The notes under the pieces are model-generated. The model had not been told where the DNA came from. It did no database searches and saw only the letters and a list, made by a program, of their open reading frames with translations. A program made the translations under genes and the position numbers. This document shows, piece after piece, positions 10,488 to 19,149 of a DNA stretch of 64,000 bases. The stretch is taken from NCBI GenBank assembly GCA_030272835.1, contig SZOQ01000004.1, positions 1-64,000 of the forward strand, in the 5' to 3' direction. The stretch comes from 2-12-FULL-60-25 sp003576745. GTDB taxonomy: Bacteria > Patescibacteriota > Patescibacteriia > 2-12-FULL-60-25. How positions within the stretch are numbered: position 1 is the first letter of the stretch; every line of letters starts with the position of its first letter.

Positions 10488-11319
10488 AGAAGCGTCTGGA
10501 CTGCACCCGTCCGTCGCGGCACATGAGCAGACGCGGTTTTGCGTAATCGCTTCCCACGCTCCAGCAGGTTGCCCGTCCGATGCGTGCCGCGCGCTGCATG
10601 TGGGAGTGGCCGCAGAACGCCGTTCGGATATTGGAGCGGGACGCGATGATGTCCCCGAATCGTTCCGATCCGAGAAATGCGTTGGCGAAACGCCAGCGCC
10701 TTGGAACCAAGAAGCGGGGTCGGAACAGCAGATTGCTGGTCGGAAGGTGATGGAGAATTGGCACGACTTCGCCTGCGTTCCGGACCTCATGGAGGTGCCG
10801 GGCAAACTTCTCCGCCAACAATGCTGCCACCTCCGTGTCACTATGAGTCCAGCGAACGTACTCGGCATCGCTCCAGATTGGCTCATGATCGCCGGGAAAT
10901 ACCTTTGACCGATACCATTCCAATGCAATGCCGATATGTTCCCGAAAACTGTAATCGTACCAGCCCATGGTGCCGACGTACGCTACGTCGCCGACAATAA
11001 GAGGTTCGCGCTCCAGGGGATGGAACCCCTCTTGTTCGAACAGGTCCGCCGTATGGAGGAATCGTTCCCAGGAATCCGCTTCCGCGGAGACCCACACATC
11101 GTGGTTTCCAGCAATCGCCGCTTTCCGCGCCTCTACGTTGCGGAACAATCGCAGACAGGATCGTATCCCGTCGTCATCATTGGAGAGGTCGCCGCCCAAA
11201 AGCAGGACGTCTTCCGGTTGACAATGCTCCTTGAGCCAGCGTGCGAGCGATTCAATCGCCCGGTTGCCCTCGCTCGAGTGCCCGAAATGCAGATCGCTGG
11301 TAACGTACAGCATGCTCAT
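10483..11319 (-). CDS. Calcineurin-like metallophosphoesterase
   Basis: A 278-residue protein with all blocks of the binuclear metallophosphatase fold: SDLHFGH (metal-binding Asp and His), GGDLS, GNHDVW, an HHLPT metal ligand in the middle, and GHSHMQ near the C-terminus. The start is taken at MSMLYVTSDLH; a TTG start five codons upstream is possible. No signal peptide, so cytoplasmic. The substrate cannot be told from sequence; relatives cleave phosphodiesters in nucleotides or nucleic acids. It has its own promoter and terminator, so it is a single-gene unit. Confidence 0.88.
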   Translation of the reverse strand: MSMLYVTSDLHFGHSSEGNRAIESLARWLKEHCQPEDVLLLGGDLSNDDDGIRSCLRLFRNVEARKAAIAGNHDVWVSAEADSWERFLHTADLFEQEGFHPLEREPLIVGDVAYVGTMGWYDYSFREHIGIALEWYRSKVFPGDHEPIWSDAEYVRWTHSDTEVAALLAEKFARHLHEVRNAGEVVPILHHLPTSNLLFRPRFLVPRRWRFANAFLGSERFGDIIASRSNIRTAFCGHSHMQRAARIGRATCWSVGSDYAKPRLLMCRDGRVQSRRFS

Positions 11320-11348
11320 GCTTCGTGGTGCCAAATGTGCAATGAAGC

Positions 11349-11377
11349 TTTTTACCTGATTATTTAGAATTTGTCAA
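11349..11377 (-). promoter_or_regulatory. Promoter of the phosphoesterase gene
   Basis: TTGACA (complement of 11372-11377), 17 bases, TAAAAA (complement of 11349-11354), 30 bases before the start codon. Confidence 0.65.
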
Positions 11378-11590
11378 GGCTCCTAGACAAAACCGGCCGG
11401 CCCGCATCCGATCAAAAAGAGATACGGCGTCTTGCAAAGAGTCAAAAAAACATATATTCTCCGTCAGATTCGTCCATCCTGTGTTCGTGGCGGCGAACTT
11501 TGGAGGACATGCGGGCAAGTGGCACCCCACCCTATGCCCTACGTGAAGGATTTTGGGGGACGGAGCAATGCGCAATCTCGAACAGAATAT

Positions 11591-11677
11591 GGGCAGGTGG
11601 CGGAACTGGCATACGCACCAGGCTTAGGACCTGGCGGGAGCAATCCCTTGTGGGTTCAAATCCCACCCTGCCCACCA
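11591..11677 (+). tRNA. tRNA-Leu (anticodon TAG)
   Basis: Acceptor GGGCAGG pairs with CCTGCCC. Anticodon arm CCAGG-CTTAGGA-CCTGG gives TAG. A long variable arm and the TPsiC loop GGTTCAAATCC are present. Discriminator A and CCA are encoded. At 87 bases this is a class II tRNA, as expected for leucine. Confidence 0.97.
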
Positions 11678-11713
11678 ACACAAAACCCCGGCGGATGCCG
11701 GGGTTTTGTGTTC
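11678..11713 (+). terminator. Terminator after tRNA-Leu
   Basis: A long perfect stem, ACACAAAACCCCGGC with GCCGGGGTTTTGTGT, begins directly after the CCA. It would work in both directions. Confidence 0.75.
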
Positions 11714-11747
11714 CTAGAGGCCGGGAGCTTGTCGAGGCCTGCATCGT

Positions 11748-11890
11748 ACGTCGTCCGTTGGGAAGCGGGTTACGGGTATGGATCGTAGGTTCGTACGACC
11801 GTAGGTCAGTATGTGGGAAGAACCCATAGACCTATAGACCTACAAGATTACGTCCTGTTGCACGACTCAAGACCCATAACCTGTTTGTTA
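11748..11890 (+). repeat. Mosaic intergenic repeat, copy 2 (short)
   Basis: Contains AGCGGGTTACGGGTATGG, TCGTAGGTTCGTACGACC, GACCTATAGACCTACAAG, ATTACGTCCTGTTGC and CAAGACCCATAACC. Same word set as the other copies but lacking the AATTATGC and GCATCCCG blocks. Confidence 0.6.
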
Positions 11891-11900
11891 TACTCAAGCC

Positions 11901-12083
11901 ATGATCAAAAAACGGAATGGCAAATGGGTCGTGCTCTCGGAGCATACCGGAAGAAGCTTTGGGAGCTATGGCACGAAAACGGAAGCAAAAAAGCGCCTGA
12001 AACAAGTGGAATTTTTCAAACATCTGAAGTCGATTCCGAAATCGAAGATGAAAAAGAAGGCGTATAAAAAACGCGCCTCATAA
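11901..12083 (+). CDS. Small basic protein of a widespread uncharacterised family
   Basis: A 60-residue protein (GKWVVLSEHTGRSFGSYGTK, then TEAKKRLKQVEFFKH) with a lysine-rich tail ending KKRAS. The pattern of a short beta-hairpin followed by an amphipathic helix ending VEFFKHLK is common in small proteins of candidate-phyla bacteria and phages. Its basic charge suggests nucleic-acid binding, which is inference. A hairpin follows the stop codon directly. Confidence 0.7.
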   Translation: MIKKRNGKWVVLSEHTGRSFGSYGTKTEAKKRLKQVEFFKHLKSIPKSKMKKKAYKKRAS

Positions 12084-12110
12084 ATCCCCATGGCATCGGG
12101 GGATTTATTC
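12080..12110. terminator. Bidirectional terminator
   Basis: AAATCCCC pairs with GGGGATTT around an ATGGCATCG loop. It is flanked by A-rich and T-rich sequence and sits between two convergent genes. Confidence 0.65.
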
Positions 12111-12302
12111 TGTGGCGGATTGCGGCTGTATCGGCGTTGGCGGCGGAATATTCGGCGGCGGCTCCGGCGGCGGAAGCTCCTGCCGCTCCACCCTGGGACC
12201 GGGATTCCCGACCGGTTGTATCGCCTTTGTTTTCCCGCCAATACACCCTTGGCCGGCAAGGACCAGGATGCTCCCGAGGGCGAATACGGCGAGGCGTTTC
12301 AT
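12105..12302 (-). CDS. Small proline-rich lipoprotein
   Basis: A 65-residue protein starting at MKRLAVFALGSILVLAGQGC. The lipobox LAGQGC marks Cys20 for lipidation, leaving a mature peptide of about 45 residues that is mostly Pro, Glu and Gln (PPPEPPPNIPPPTPIQPQ). A longer frame upstream has no signal sequence. Such peptides often act as flexible envelope spacers; no function is assigned. Confidence 0.65.
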   Translation of the reverse strand: MKRLAVFALGSILVLAGQGCIGGKTKAIQPVGNPGPRVERQELPPPEPPPNIPPPTPIQPQSATE

Positions 12303-12360
12303 ACGGAATAGTTTATCACGGGTCGGGAAGTGCGAGAACTCGGAAGTTTTCCGAAAACGT

Positions 12361-13356
12361 TTAGGATAAAAGACGGTTCGCCTCTGCTTCGCAGGCAGAA
12401 GCCAGCGCTTCCACCGCATCCGGATCTTCCGTTTTCTCTTTTGCGGGAATGTCGAGAATGAGGGATCCGTACAGGCGATTCAAAAGCATTAAACGGACAT
12501 CGGACGGCGAAACGATGCCGGATAATTCCCGTTCCGCCATGTCCATCCATGCGTCCGTAATGCGCGCCACATGTTCGGGAGTTCTTTTCTCCGGTGGAAG
12601 CGCGAGCCATTGTCCCCACAATGGAAATGCAATGTCATATCCGGGCTGGCGCCAGCTCCAAAAGTGGTTGGCAAACACGATCCACTCGTTGCCTGACATG
12701 CGCACATCGGCGCCGGAAAGATGCGGATGCATAAAGATCAAAGCATCCCCCTCTTGCTGAAGCGGGCCTTTCAGCCTGCAAAGAATGTGGGCGTAGCGGT
12801 CGATCCATTCAGGATTCCGCTTACGCGCGAGTTCGGTCCACGTTTTGAGCTGTTGTTTGGCAAATGCGGCGCGGCTTGTATCCGGAATGTCCTAGAATGG
12901 CTTGGTCACGGTCTTTCGCAATTCCCTATAAAAAGGCGCGAAGGATTCCGCCGCCGTTTCGGGCGATCCGGCCGGATCGAACAGGGACGGCGCATCTACG
13001 TATTCGTCGACGGTATAGGCATATCCTTTTGTTTCATCGAAAGGTTCGGACAAAAATGTCTCGGGCGGACGGACGCGCGAGCCTTTGCATTGCGCCCTGA
13101 ACGACTGGCGAATATTTTCTTCATCGATTTCGAGTTTGATGTTTTCGATACGGAGAAGAGCGGGCTTGCCTTGGAATATTCCGAGGAACCGATAGCGCCA
13201 ATTCTTGTTGGGATCGTAAATGAACCGGCGATGAAGTTCCCCGTCCAGCTCAAAACCGATATGCCGAGAAACCTCCGAAGCCGCGCGCTTTACCCACGGC
13301 GCAAAATCTTCTGTCGCATCGAACTTTTCAACGATGGTATTCCGCTCAAACGACAT
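12361..13356 (-). pseudogene. Amber-interrupted gene, possibly phosphotransferase-like
   Basis: One reading frame of 331 codons is broken only by a TAG at 12892-12894. The first half (154 codons, MSFERNTIVEKF to RKTVTKPF) and the second half (DIPDTSRAAFAKQ to AEANRLLS) are in the same frame, with no frameshift. The second half has no good start of its own until a TTG at 12741 or an ATG at 12732. A beta-rich N-terminus with LHRRFIYDPNKNWRYRF and a later LIFMHPHLSGADVRM, standing where kinases have HGDLxxxN, recall a degenerate small-molecule kinase; that is weak. Either a recent nonsense mutation has killed it or UAG is read through. Other genes here use TAG as a normal stop. Confidence 0.6.
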
Positions 13357-13382
13357 AGAGCATCAAAAACGGACCCGTTATG

Positions 13383-13943
13383 CTAGGCCCGCTCTACATA
13401 CTCCCCCGTATCGGTATTCACGATGACCTCCTCGCCCTGATTGATGAAGATCGGCACACGGATGGTAAAACCCTGCTCAACTTTCGCCTCTTTGGTGACA
13501 TTCCCGCCGGCCGTATCGCCTTTGGTCGCCGGTTCGGTTTCGACGATCTTGAATGTCATTTTTTTCGGGAGCGACATGGCGATGGGCTTGCCTTCATAAA
13601 AGGACAAAATCACATTCATGCCGTCCTGCAGATACTTCGCGGAGTCTCCCAGCTGATCTTCGCGCATGGAATGCTGCTCATACGATTCGGGATCCATAAA
13701 ATGAAATCCGCTGTCATCATGGTACAGATACTGCATGGTTTTATGCTCCACATCCACAAAGGTAACGCTTTCGGAAACTTTGTACGTCTGTTCCAATGTA
13801 TTGCCGGTGCGGACGTTCTTGATGCGGCATCGAACGAACGCCGCGCCTTTGCCCGGGTTGATATGCTGGAATTCCGTCACCACCCACGGATCATTATTGT
13901 GGAGGAGAACGACGCCTTTTTTTATTTCATTCGGACTTGCCAT
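13383..13943 (-). CDS. efp: Elongation factor P
   Basis: A 186-residue protein, full length. The KOW-like N-terminal domain has the modification loop HINPGKGAAFVR, with a Lys at the tip where EF-P is lysylated. The OB domains follow, ending VPIFINQGEEVIVNTDTGEY. EF-P binds between the P and E sites and relieves ribosomes stalled at polyproline. Its modifying enzyme EpmA is encoded directly upstream in the same direction, which fits the lysine at the tip. Several proteins in this window are strongly proline-rich. Confidence 0.96.
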   Translation of the reverse strand: MASPNEIKKGVVLLHNNDPWVVTEFQHINPGKGAAFVRCRIKNVRTGNTLEQTYKVSESVTFVDVEHKTMQYLYHDDSGFHFMDPESYEQHSMREDQLGDSAKYLQDGMNVILSFYEGKPIAMSLPKKMTFKIVETEPATKGDTAGGNVTKEAKVEQGFTIRVPIFINQGEEVIVNTDTGEYVERA

Positions 13944-13979
13944 ATACGGGCGTGAGTATGCGCGAAGCTTTGCGTTTCG

Positions 13980-14966
13980 TCAACGGCTGAAACGTTCGCG
14001 GGCAGAGAACGGAATAACCTCGTTTATGGACGCCGCACCCGTAAGAAGCATAGCGAATCGATCCACGCCGAATGCCGTGCCCACCGTATTTCCCATGTCC
14101 GGCAATGCTCGGAGAAGCGCTTCGTCAACCGGCCAGACGTCTTTTCCGAGCTTCCGACGCATCTCTTGCTCTTCAAGAAAGCGCTTGCGTTGTTCGTTCG
14201 CATCCGTAAGTTCCGCAAAGCCGTTCGCGAGTTCCAGGCCGCCGATATAGAGCTCAACACGGTCCGCAAAACGTTGGTCGTTCGTCGTGCGTCGAGCAAG
14301 CGCGGCCTGCGAGGCAGGATAGCGATACAGAAAGGTCGGTTCGCTCCCGAGCTTCGGCTCGATTGCGGAGAGGAAGATCTTGAAATAGATGTCGTCCCAA
14401 CTGTCGCTCTCTGAAACGGTCTGGCCATGTTCCAACGCGACGCGCGCCATTGCTTCCCGATCTTCGAGCAGCGGAGCGAGTTCGGTGCCCGCATACATTC
14501 TCCACGCCTCTTCGCATGTCACTCTCCGGAACGGCCCGTCAGGTATCAGCGAGCTCTGCCCCACGGCCCACGGCTCACGCCTCACGGCCTTCACCATTTC
14601 CTCCGTCTCATCCATTAATGAATCGAGGTCGGCATTTTTCCGATACCACTCAAGCATTAAAAACTCCGGGTCATGCGAGCCGTCGAACGGTTCTTCATTT
14701 CGAAAACACGGGCCGAGGTCGTAGATACGATCCATTCCCGCGGCCAGGAGTTTCTTCATGGAATATTCCGGGCTCGTGACGAGAGCGGCGGGATGCGGCG
14801 CGCCACCCTGTTCGATAACTTCCGTCCAGAACGGTTCGAGATGCGGCTCCTGACCGGGAAGCCCCACGAGCCGCGGCGTATGCATTTCCGTATATCCGCG
14901 CTCATCAAAAAACTGCCGAATGGCCTTCACCGCGGCAGCCTTTTGTTTTAACCATTCAATATTCAT
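13980..14966 (-). CDS. epmA: EF-P--lysine ligase EpmA (PoxA/GenX)
   Basis: A 328-residue paralogue of the lysyl-tRNA synthetase catalytic domain without the anticodon-binding domain. Class II motifs are visible: MHTPRLVGLPGQEPHLEPF near the N-terminus, CFRNEEPFDGSHDPEFLMLEWY as motif 2, and GVDRFAMLLTG as motif 3. It attaches lysine to the EF-P loop. The start is taken at MNIEWLKQKAAAV; the longer frame is not conserved. Around residues 120-140, KAVRREPWAVGQ is encoded by bases identical in style to the mosaic repeats (14559-14592). It replaces a shorter linker in known EpmA, so a repeat fragment seems to have become coding. No EpmB gene is visible here. Confidence 0.92.
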   Translation of the reverse strand: MNIEWLKQKAAAVKAIRQFFDERGYTEMHTPRLVGLPGQEPHLEPFWTEVIEQGGAPHPAALVTSPEYSMKKLLAAGMDRIYDLGPCFRNEEPFDGSHDPEFLMLEWYRKNADLDSLMDETEEMVKAVRREPWAVGQSSLIPDGPFRRVTCEEAWRMYAGTELAPLLEDREAMARVALEHGQTVSESDSWDDIYFKIFLSAIEPKLGSEPTFLYRYPASQAALARRTTNDQRFADRVELYIGGLELANGFAELTDANEQRKRFLEEQEMRRKLGKDVWPVDEALLRALPDMGNTVGTAFGVDRFAMLLTGAASINEVIPFSARERFSR

Positions 14967-14994
14967 GATTCGTGCCGAAAAAACATCCGCAATA

Positions 14995-15216
14995 CTATCG
15001 CACCAAATACGGCAAAAGACCCATAAAACGGCTGCGCTTGATGGCGTTCGCAAGCTTGCGCTGATGCCAGGCGCACACGCCGGAACGCTTGCGCGGCACG
15101 ATTTTCCCGAAACTCGAAAGGTAACGCCGGAGCTGATCCGTGTCTTTGTAATCGATGACGTCCTTATTGTTCTTGCAGAAGAAACACTGGCGGTCTTTTA
15201 CTGGCTGTTTGGCCAT
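14995..15216 (-). CDS. rpsR: Small ribosomal subunit protein bS18
   Basis: A 73-residue protein with the bS18 core DTDQLRRYLSSFGKIVPRKR and SGVCAWHQRKLANAIKRSR. CFFCKNN plus the later Cys give the Zn-ribbon variant. It lies downstream of ssb with 244 bases between, filled largely by repeat sequence, and belongs to the rpsF-ssb-rpsR group. Confidence 0.96.
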   Translation of the reverse strand: MAKQPVKDRQCFFCKNNKDVIDYKDTDQLRRYLSSFGKIVPRKRSGVCAWHQRKLANAIKRSRFMGLLPYLVR

Positions 15217-15282
15217 AATAGGGGGTCACGAGTCTCGCAGCATGCCGGATCCGGGTGAATCGCGGCACCGGAGATTGGTGAT

Positions 15283-15430
15283 GGCTCAGGGGTAGTTAGT
15301 AGTTCGTAGTACGTAGTTTGTAGGCGGTGGTTCGTGGAGCGGTTCTAAGGTTCCAGAATTTTAGGGTTAGGATTTTTGAACGCTACAACCCTGAAACCCT
15401 GGAACTTTGGAACGGTCGCTTCTAGACGGA
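15283..15430 (-). repeat. Intergenic repeat, copy 3 (partly inverted)
   Basis: Lies between rpsR and ssb. The left part has AGTTAGTAGTTCGTAGTACG and GTAGTTTGTAGGCGG. The right part forms an inverted repeat, AGGTTCCAGAATTTTAGGG with CCCTGAAACCCTGGAAC, like copy 7. It separates two genes that are normally adjacent. Confidence 0.55.
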
Positions 15431-15460
15431 GATATGATGGACCTCTGCGGTTCGTGGATG

Positions 15461-15907
15461 CTAGAACGGGATGTCCTCGACTTTTATTTCTTCCTCTCCC
15501 ATGGTCTTCTCGACCGCCGGGGCCCCGGCGTGAGCCGGGACCGGGGCGGCGGCCTGCAGAGGTTCTCCGCTCTGCGGGGCCTTATCGAGCATAATCACGT
15601 TTTCGGCGACGATTTCCGTGCGCTGGCGCTTTTGTCCGTCCGGCGTTTCCCAGTCGCGAGTCTGCAGGCGTCCTTCCACATACACCTTTCGGCCCTTGGT
15701 AAGGTATTGACCGACGATTTCGCCGAGGCGCGCCCAGGCGACCACATTGTGAAATTCGGTGCGTTCCTGTTTTTGCCCCTGCGCATCCGTCCACATACTG
15801 TTCGTGGCGACGGCGAAGTTGGCGACGGTCTGGCCGCTTGTGGTGGTCCGGACCTCTGGATCGCGCGTAAGATTGCCGATAATCATGGCTCGATTGAGAT
15901 TCATCAT
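15461..15907 (-). CDS. ssb: Single-stranded DNA-binding protein
   Basis: A 148-residue protein. The OB fold runs from MMNLNRAMIIGNLTRDPEV through EFHNVVAWARLGEIVGQYL and VYVEGRLQTRDW. A disordered Ala/Pro-rich linker follows, then the acidic tip EDIPF that recruits repair and replication partners. It lies downstream of rpsF, the usual bacterial order. Confidence 0.96.
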   Translation of the reverse strand: MMNLNRAMIIGNLTRDPEVRTTTSGQTVANFAVATNSMWTDAQGQKQERTEFHNVVAWARLGEIVGQYLTKGRKVYVEGRLQTRDWETPDGQKRQRTEIVAENVIMLDKAPQSGEPLQAAAPVPAHAGAPAVEKTMGEEEIKVEDIPF

Positions 15908-15994
15908 ATGAATGAAACGTAATAGTGAGGCGGGGGGATACTTTTAGCGTGACAGGTCAGGATATCCTGTCAAGCGAGACAAATTTCCGCTTTG

Positions 15995-16534
15995 TTACGC
16001 CTTTTCATCCAAAGCCTCATCAATCTTTTTCTGAAGATCCTCGGCGGAAAGCTGTTCAAGCTTTGCTTCCGCTTCGGCAGGCCGAACCTCCTTTGAACCT
16101 TCCAGGGCCGCGACGCCGGCTTTTTGTTCCTCTCGCTCCTTTTCAGGACTCTCCTGCTTTGTCGGCGCTCCTTTTCGAGGACGCATCTTTCGCTTGTCCT
16201 CCACCACAACCGGCTGGAATTGCACGAGCCTGAACTCCCCGCCCGCCTCCTCGGCATTCAGAATAATGTATCGGAGGACTTCCTTCGGAATCAGACGGAG
16301 GCCTTCGCTTACGCCAATAACCGCGCCCGGTTCGGACTGAAAGCGCAAAAGCACATAGTGTCCGTACGTTTCATGCTTTATCGGGTACGCGAAACGGAGC
16401 TTTCCGAGACGGAGCGTTTTTACAACCGTCGCCGCATTCTTTTCGAGAATGGCGGAGACATTTTTTTCCACGTTTCCGAGCTCTTCCTCCGTAAAGCTCG
16501 TCGGCACAATATACAGAAGTTCGTACTCTCGCAT
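15995..16534 (-). CDS. rpsF: Small ribosomal subunit protein bS6 with long acidic/basic tail
   Basis: A 179-residue protein. The bS6 ferredoxin-like domain fills residues 1-95 (MREYELLYIVPTSFTEEEL, KLRFAYPIKHETYGHYV). A tail of about 85 charged residues follows, rich in Lys and Glu, longer than the typical bS6 tail. The start is set at MREYELL; the longer frame extends into the leader. The leader at 16535-16633 contains a CTCCC/GGGAG stem-loop with CCG in the loop, compatible with the bS6:bS18-binding mRNA leader. Confidence 0.94.
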   Translation of the reverse strand: MREYELLYIVPTSFTEEELGNVEKNVSAILEKNAATVVKTLRLGKLRFAYPIKHETYGHYVLLRFQSEPGAVIGVSEGLRLIPKEVLRYIILNAEEAGGEFRLVQFQPVVVEDKRKMRPRKGAPTKQESPEKEREEQKAGVAALEGSKEVRPAEAEAKLEQLSAEDLQKKIDEALDEKA

Positions 16535-16633
16535 GTCTTTAGGCACGTCTCCCTGAAACCCGCGGGCGGATGTTCGGGAGCAAACCGGCCGGAGCCGGAA
16601 TATGGACGGCCTCTTATGTTTAGAAGTGGGGCG

Positions 16634-16662
16634 AGCATAGGGAATATTGCGCATATTGTCAA
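16634..16662 (-). promoter_or_regulatory. Promoter of the rpsF-ssb-rpsR group
   Basis: TTGACA (complement of 16657-16662), 17 bases, TATGCT (complement of 16634-16639). It lies about 100 bases before the rpsF start, leaving room for a regulatory leader. Confidence 0.7.
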
Positions 16663-16679
16663 GCATGACGGCGTATCGA

Positions 16680-16712
16680 AAACACCCAGCTCGAGTCCGG
16701 AGCTGGGTGTTA
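16680..16712. terminator. Terminator between the first paralogue and rpsF
   Basis: ACACCCAGCTC pairs with GAGCTGGGTGT. On the minus strand it is followed by TTTTCG. It ends transcription from the upstream coiled-coil protein gene. Confidence 0.6.
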
Positions 16713-16804
16713 TCATGAGACCGTTTCGTCCGCCGGCGGCGGAACGGGCAGGCGGGCCCGAAGGTGCGACAGTTCCACGAAATCGTGGCCGGGACGCACG
16801 GCGC

Positions 16805-19045
16805 TTACCCGGAGACTTCTTTTCCAATATTCAAACCCTGATACACCCGCGGGTCGGAAAGCTGAAAGAGCCGGATGCAGTCATGGCCGCATCGAATGCT
16901 GAGCCCTGCCAGACGGTACAGGCAGGAAAGCTCGTGCGACGTACGGATTTCAAACGGCCGTGAAGAGGTGACCTTTTGCAGGATATCCGTGAACAGCGCC
17001 ACGATGTCTTTGCGCGTCATTTCCACCGGAGCTGGATCGGGTCCGTTTTCCTCCGGCGGCGACAGCGACTCGCACACGCCCGGCCGCGACAGCTCGCCGA
17101 GCTGAAGAAGGCGGCCATTGGAGTACACATGCATTTTGCACAGAAGGCTGAACGCGGACAGTTCCACGGCCGTACCGACTGTAAACGGCATTTCGTGGGA
17201 ATACCGGCTCGTCATCCAGTCGATCGCGCCGATAAAATGCCTGCGTTCCGCGAGTGTCAGGGCGTTCATGGAGACGGCCGCCATCCCCATGGTGGTGGTT
17301 CCCGTGGACCGATGGGCAGGAGCCGAATCGTCGGAAAGCTCCTGCTCCCGCCGATCGGGAACCTGCGCCTCCTCGGAGGCATGCTCACCGCTTTCGGATT
17401 TTAGAATGACGGCGCTCCGCATGCGGTCGCGCGCCCGCGTTTCTTGCAGCGCGTTCCGGACAAGCGTCTGCTCATCCTGGAAATCATCATCCAGAGCTCC
17501 GCGAACGGAGCCCGGAGCATAGGTTTCTTCCACGGGATCAGCGATGAGCGCGGCGACGATGTCCTGATGGCCGGAGCCGCCCTGCGGATCGGCATTTTCA
17601 TCCACCGTAGGCATGGGTTCGCCGTGCGGAGCATCCGGGGATGCTGGCTCGGACGCGATGCGCTCCTGCCCTTGGGAGGCGAGCTGCGCCTTGAGCGACG
17701 CATTCTCTTCCAAAAGCTCCGCATAGGTTCGAACGCGTTCTTCCGGCTCACCGTCCAATTCGGGAATCGCGGCCACTCTCGCGAGCAGTTCGGACTGCGA
17801 CTCCACGGAGTCGTAGAAACGCTGAATCTTGTGCGAAAGCGCATCCAGTGGCGCAAAATCCAGCTGACCCGCCTCGTGATCCGGCGGATCCAGGCGCGCC
17901 GCCATATACACGCGCGTGGCGCTGTCCTTCAGGCGCGCTGCCGAAGCTTCGAGAAGGCGTTGTACGTGCCGCGCCCGTTCTCCCACGGGCAAATCGCGCG
18001 ATGACGGTGCAGAGCCGCCCAGGAGGCGCTCCATGACGTCGAATGACGTCCGTGTCGCCATGATTTCCGAAACCATGGCTGGCGGAATGGCTTCTCTCGC
18101 GCGGGGAAGGTCTTCGTCCCGCAATTTCGCGAACTCGGACGCCATACGCGTCCGTTCACGTTCTTTTTGTACCAACGCCGCATTCGCGCGGACGAGATCT
18201 TCTTGAGCCCGGCTCAATTCTGCGGTTTTGGCGTCGTATTTCCGCATGAGACGCGCGTGTTCCGCATGGAGTCCGTCGCGTTCGTTCACGACCTCGTCGC
18301 GTTCATGGCGCATGCGGCGGAGTCCTGCCGCGTTCCGCGACGCATTCCGCCACAATACGCCAAAGGCGAGCATGAGGAATGCGCAAATGACGAGAAAAGC
18401 GGTGCGGAGACGATTGTCCGCCTCCAGCGCATGAATGCGTTCGGCTTGCAATGCAAGATCGCGGCGGAGCGCCGCCACGTCTTCACGATCGCCGGCGGCC
18501 GAAATCTTTTCCGGAGCCGGCGGAAGCGCTGGCGCCCCGGACATGGGGGCGGATGTTGGCGCCGTAAATGGAGCCGGAACAGGTTCCGAGGCCTTCGGTT
18601 CCGGCGATGGCGGCGGCGCTTCATCCAGAGATTCCACGTTCGTCTCGGGAAGTTCTCCGCGCAGGCGGATAGCAGATCCCGGGACAATGAAGACGAAGCG
18701 CTGCTCTTCCGGGCAATTGTCCCAAATGGCATTGCTCCGGCGCAGCTCCAGGCCCGAAAGACCGGGCGACACTTTCATCTTCCCCTTGATGAGGCAGGTC
18801 GCAATGGTTCCTTCGGGGTTCAGCGCGCGGATAGTGAACGGATCCACCTTGAACGTCCGCGCGAAATTGTCCGTGGTGAATTGAGCCCCTTCGTGGACAA
18901 TGACGCGATCTGGATCTTTCGGATCCATGTGAAAATCAATGCCGGGATCGACACGCGCTGGGTGCGCGAGAGCCATCCCGGCCATGGCGGTAAGCGTACA
19001 GCCGGTTGCGAGGACAGCGATCACGAGATGATTGACTCGCTTCAT
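16805..19045 (-). CDS. Secreted LysM-like/coiled-coil protein, paralogue 1
   Basis: A 746-residue protein. A strong Shine-Dalgarno (GGAGGGG) fixes the start at MKRVNHLVIAV. Signal peptide 1-27; LysM-like domain about 55-128 (NFARTFKVDPFTIRALNPEG, then FVFIVPGSAIRL) with Cys84 and Cys111; Pro-rich linker 140-180; a second hydrophobic helix 213-232 (FLVICAFLMLAFGVLW); then long coiled coils. The C-terminus holds two copies of a module of about 50 residues (PFTVGTAVELSAFSLLCK and PFEIRTSHELSCLYRLAG). The signature MSPG-x6-RRSNAIW-x2-C is shared with the next two genes. This suggests a membrane-anchored envelope protein with its LysM-like part outside, possibly binding cell wall or a partner. Confidence 0.75.
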   Translation of the reverse strand: MKRVNHLVIAVLATGCTLTAMAGMALAHPARVDPGIDFHMDPKDPDRVIVHEGAQFTTDNFARTFKVDPFTIRALNPEGTIATCLIKGKMKVSPGLSGLELRRSNAIWDNCPEEQRFVFIVPGSAIRLRGELPETNVESLDEAPPPSPEPKASEPVPAPFTAPTSAPMSGAPALPPAPEKISAAGDREDVAALRRDLALQAERIHALEADNRLRTAFLVICAFLMLAFGVLWRNASRNAAGLRRMRHERDEVVNERDGLHAEHARLMRKYDAKTAELSRAQEDLVRANAALVQKERERTRMASEFAKLRDEDLPRAREAIPPAMVSEIMATRTSFDVMERLLGGSAPSSRDLPVGERARHVQRLLEASAARLKDSATRVYMAARLDPPDHEAGQLDFAPLDALSHKIQRFYDSVESQSELLARVAAIPELDGEPEERVRTYAELLEENASLKAQLASQGQERIASEPASPDAPHGEPMPTVDENADPQGGSGHQDIVAALIADPVEETYAPGSVRGALDDDFQDEQTLVRNALQETRARDRMRSAVILKSESGEHASEEAQVPDRREQELSDDSAPAHRSTGTTTMGMAAVSMNALTLAERRHFIGAIDWMTSRYSHEMPFTVGTAVELSAFSLLCKMHVYSNGRLLQLGELSRPGVCESLSPPEENGPDPAPVEMTRKDIVALFTDILQKVTSSRPFEIRTSHELSCLYRLAGLSIRCGHDCIRLFQLSDPRVYQGLNIGKEVSG

Positions 19046-19149
19046 GTCCCCTCCTTTCCTGTTGTCGAAGTCCAATGCAGTGACGGCATATTCCGTCTCT
19101 GCGGTTCTACTGCACATGTTCCTGAAAATCATGTCAAGAAATGGTGGTG

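Noticed and set aside
12892..12894. TAG recoded as an amino acid throughout
   Set aside because: TAG ends other genes here, for example paralogue 3 at 21843; wholesale recoding does not fit.
13380..13955. Plus-strand frame of 191 codons opposite efp
   Set aside because: Shadow of efp on the other strand.
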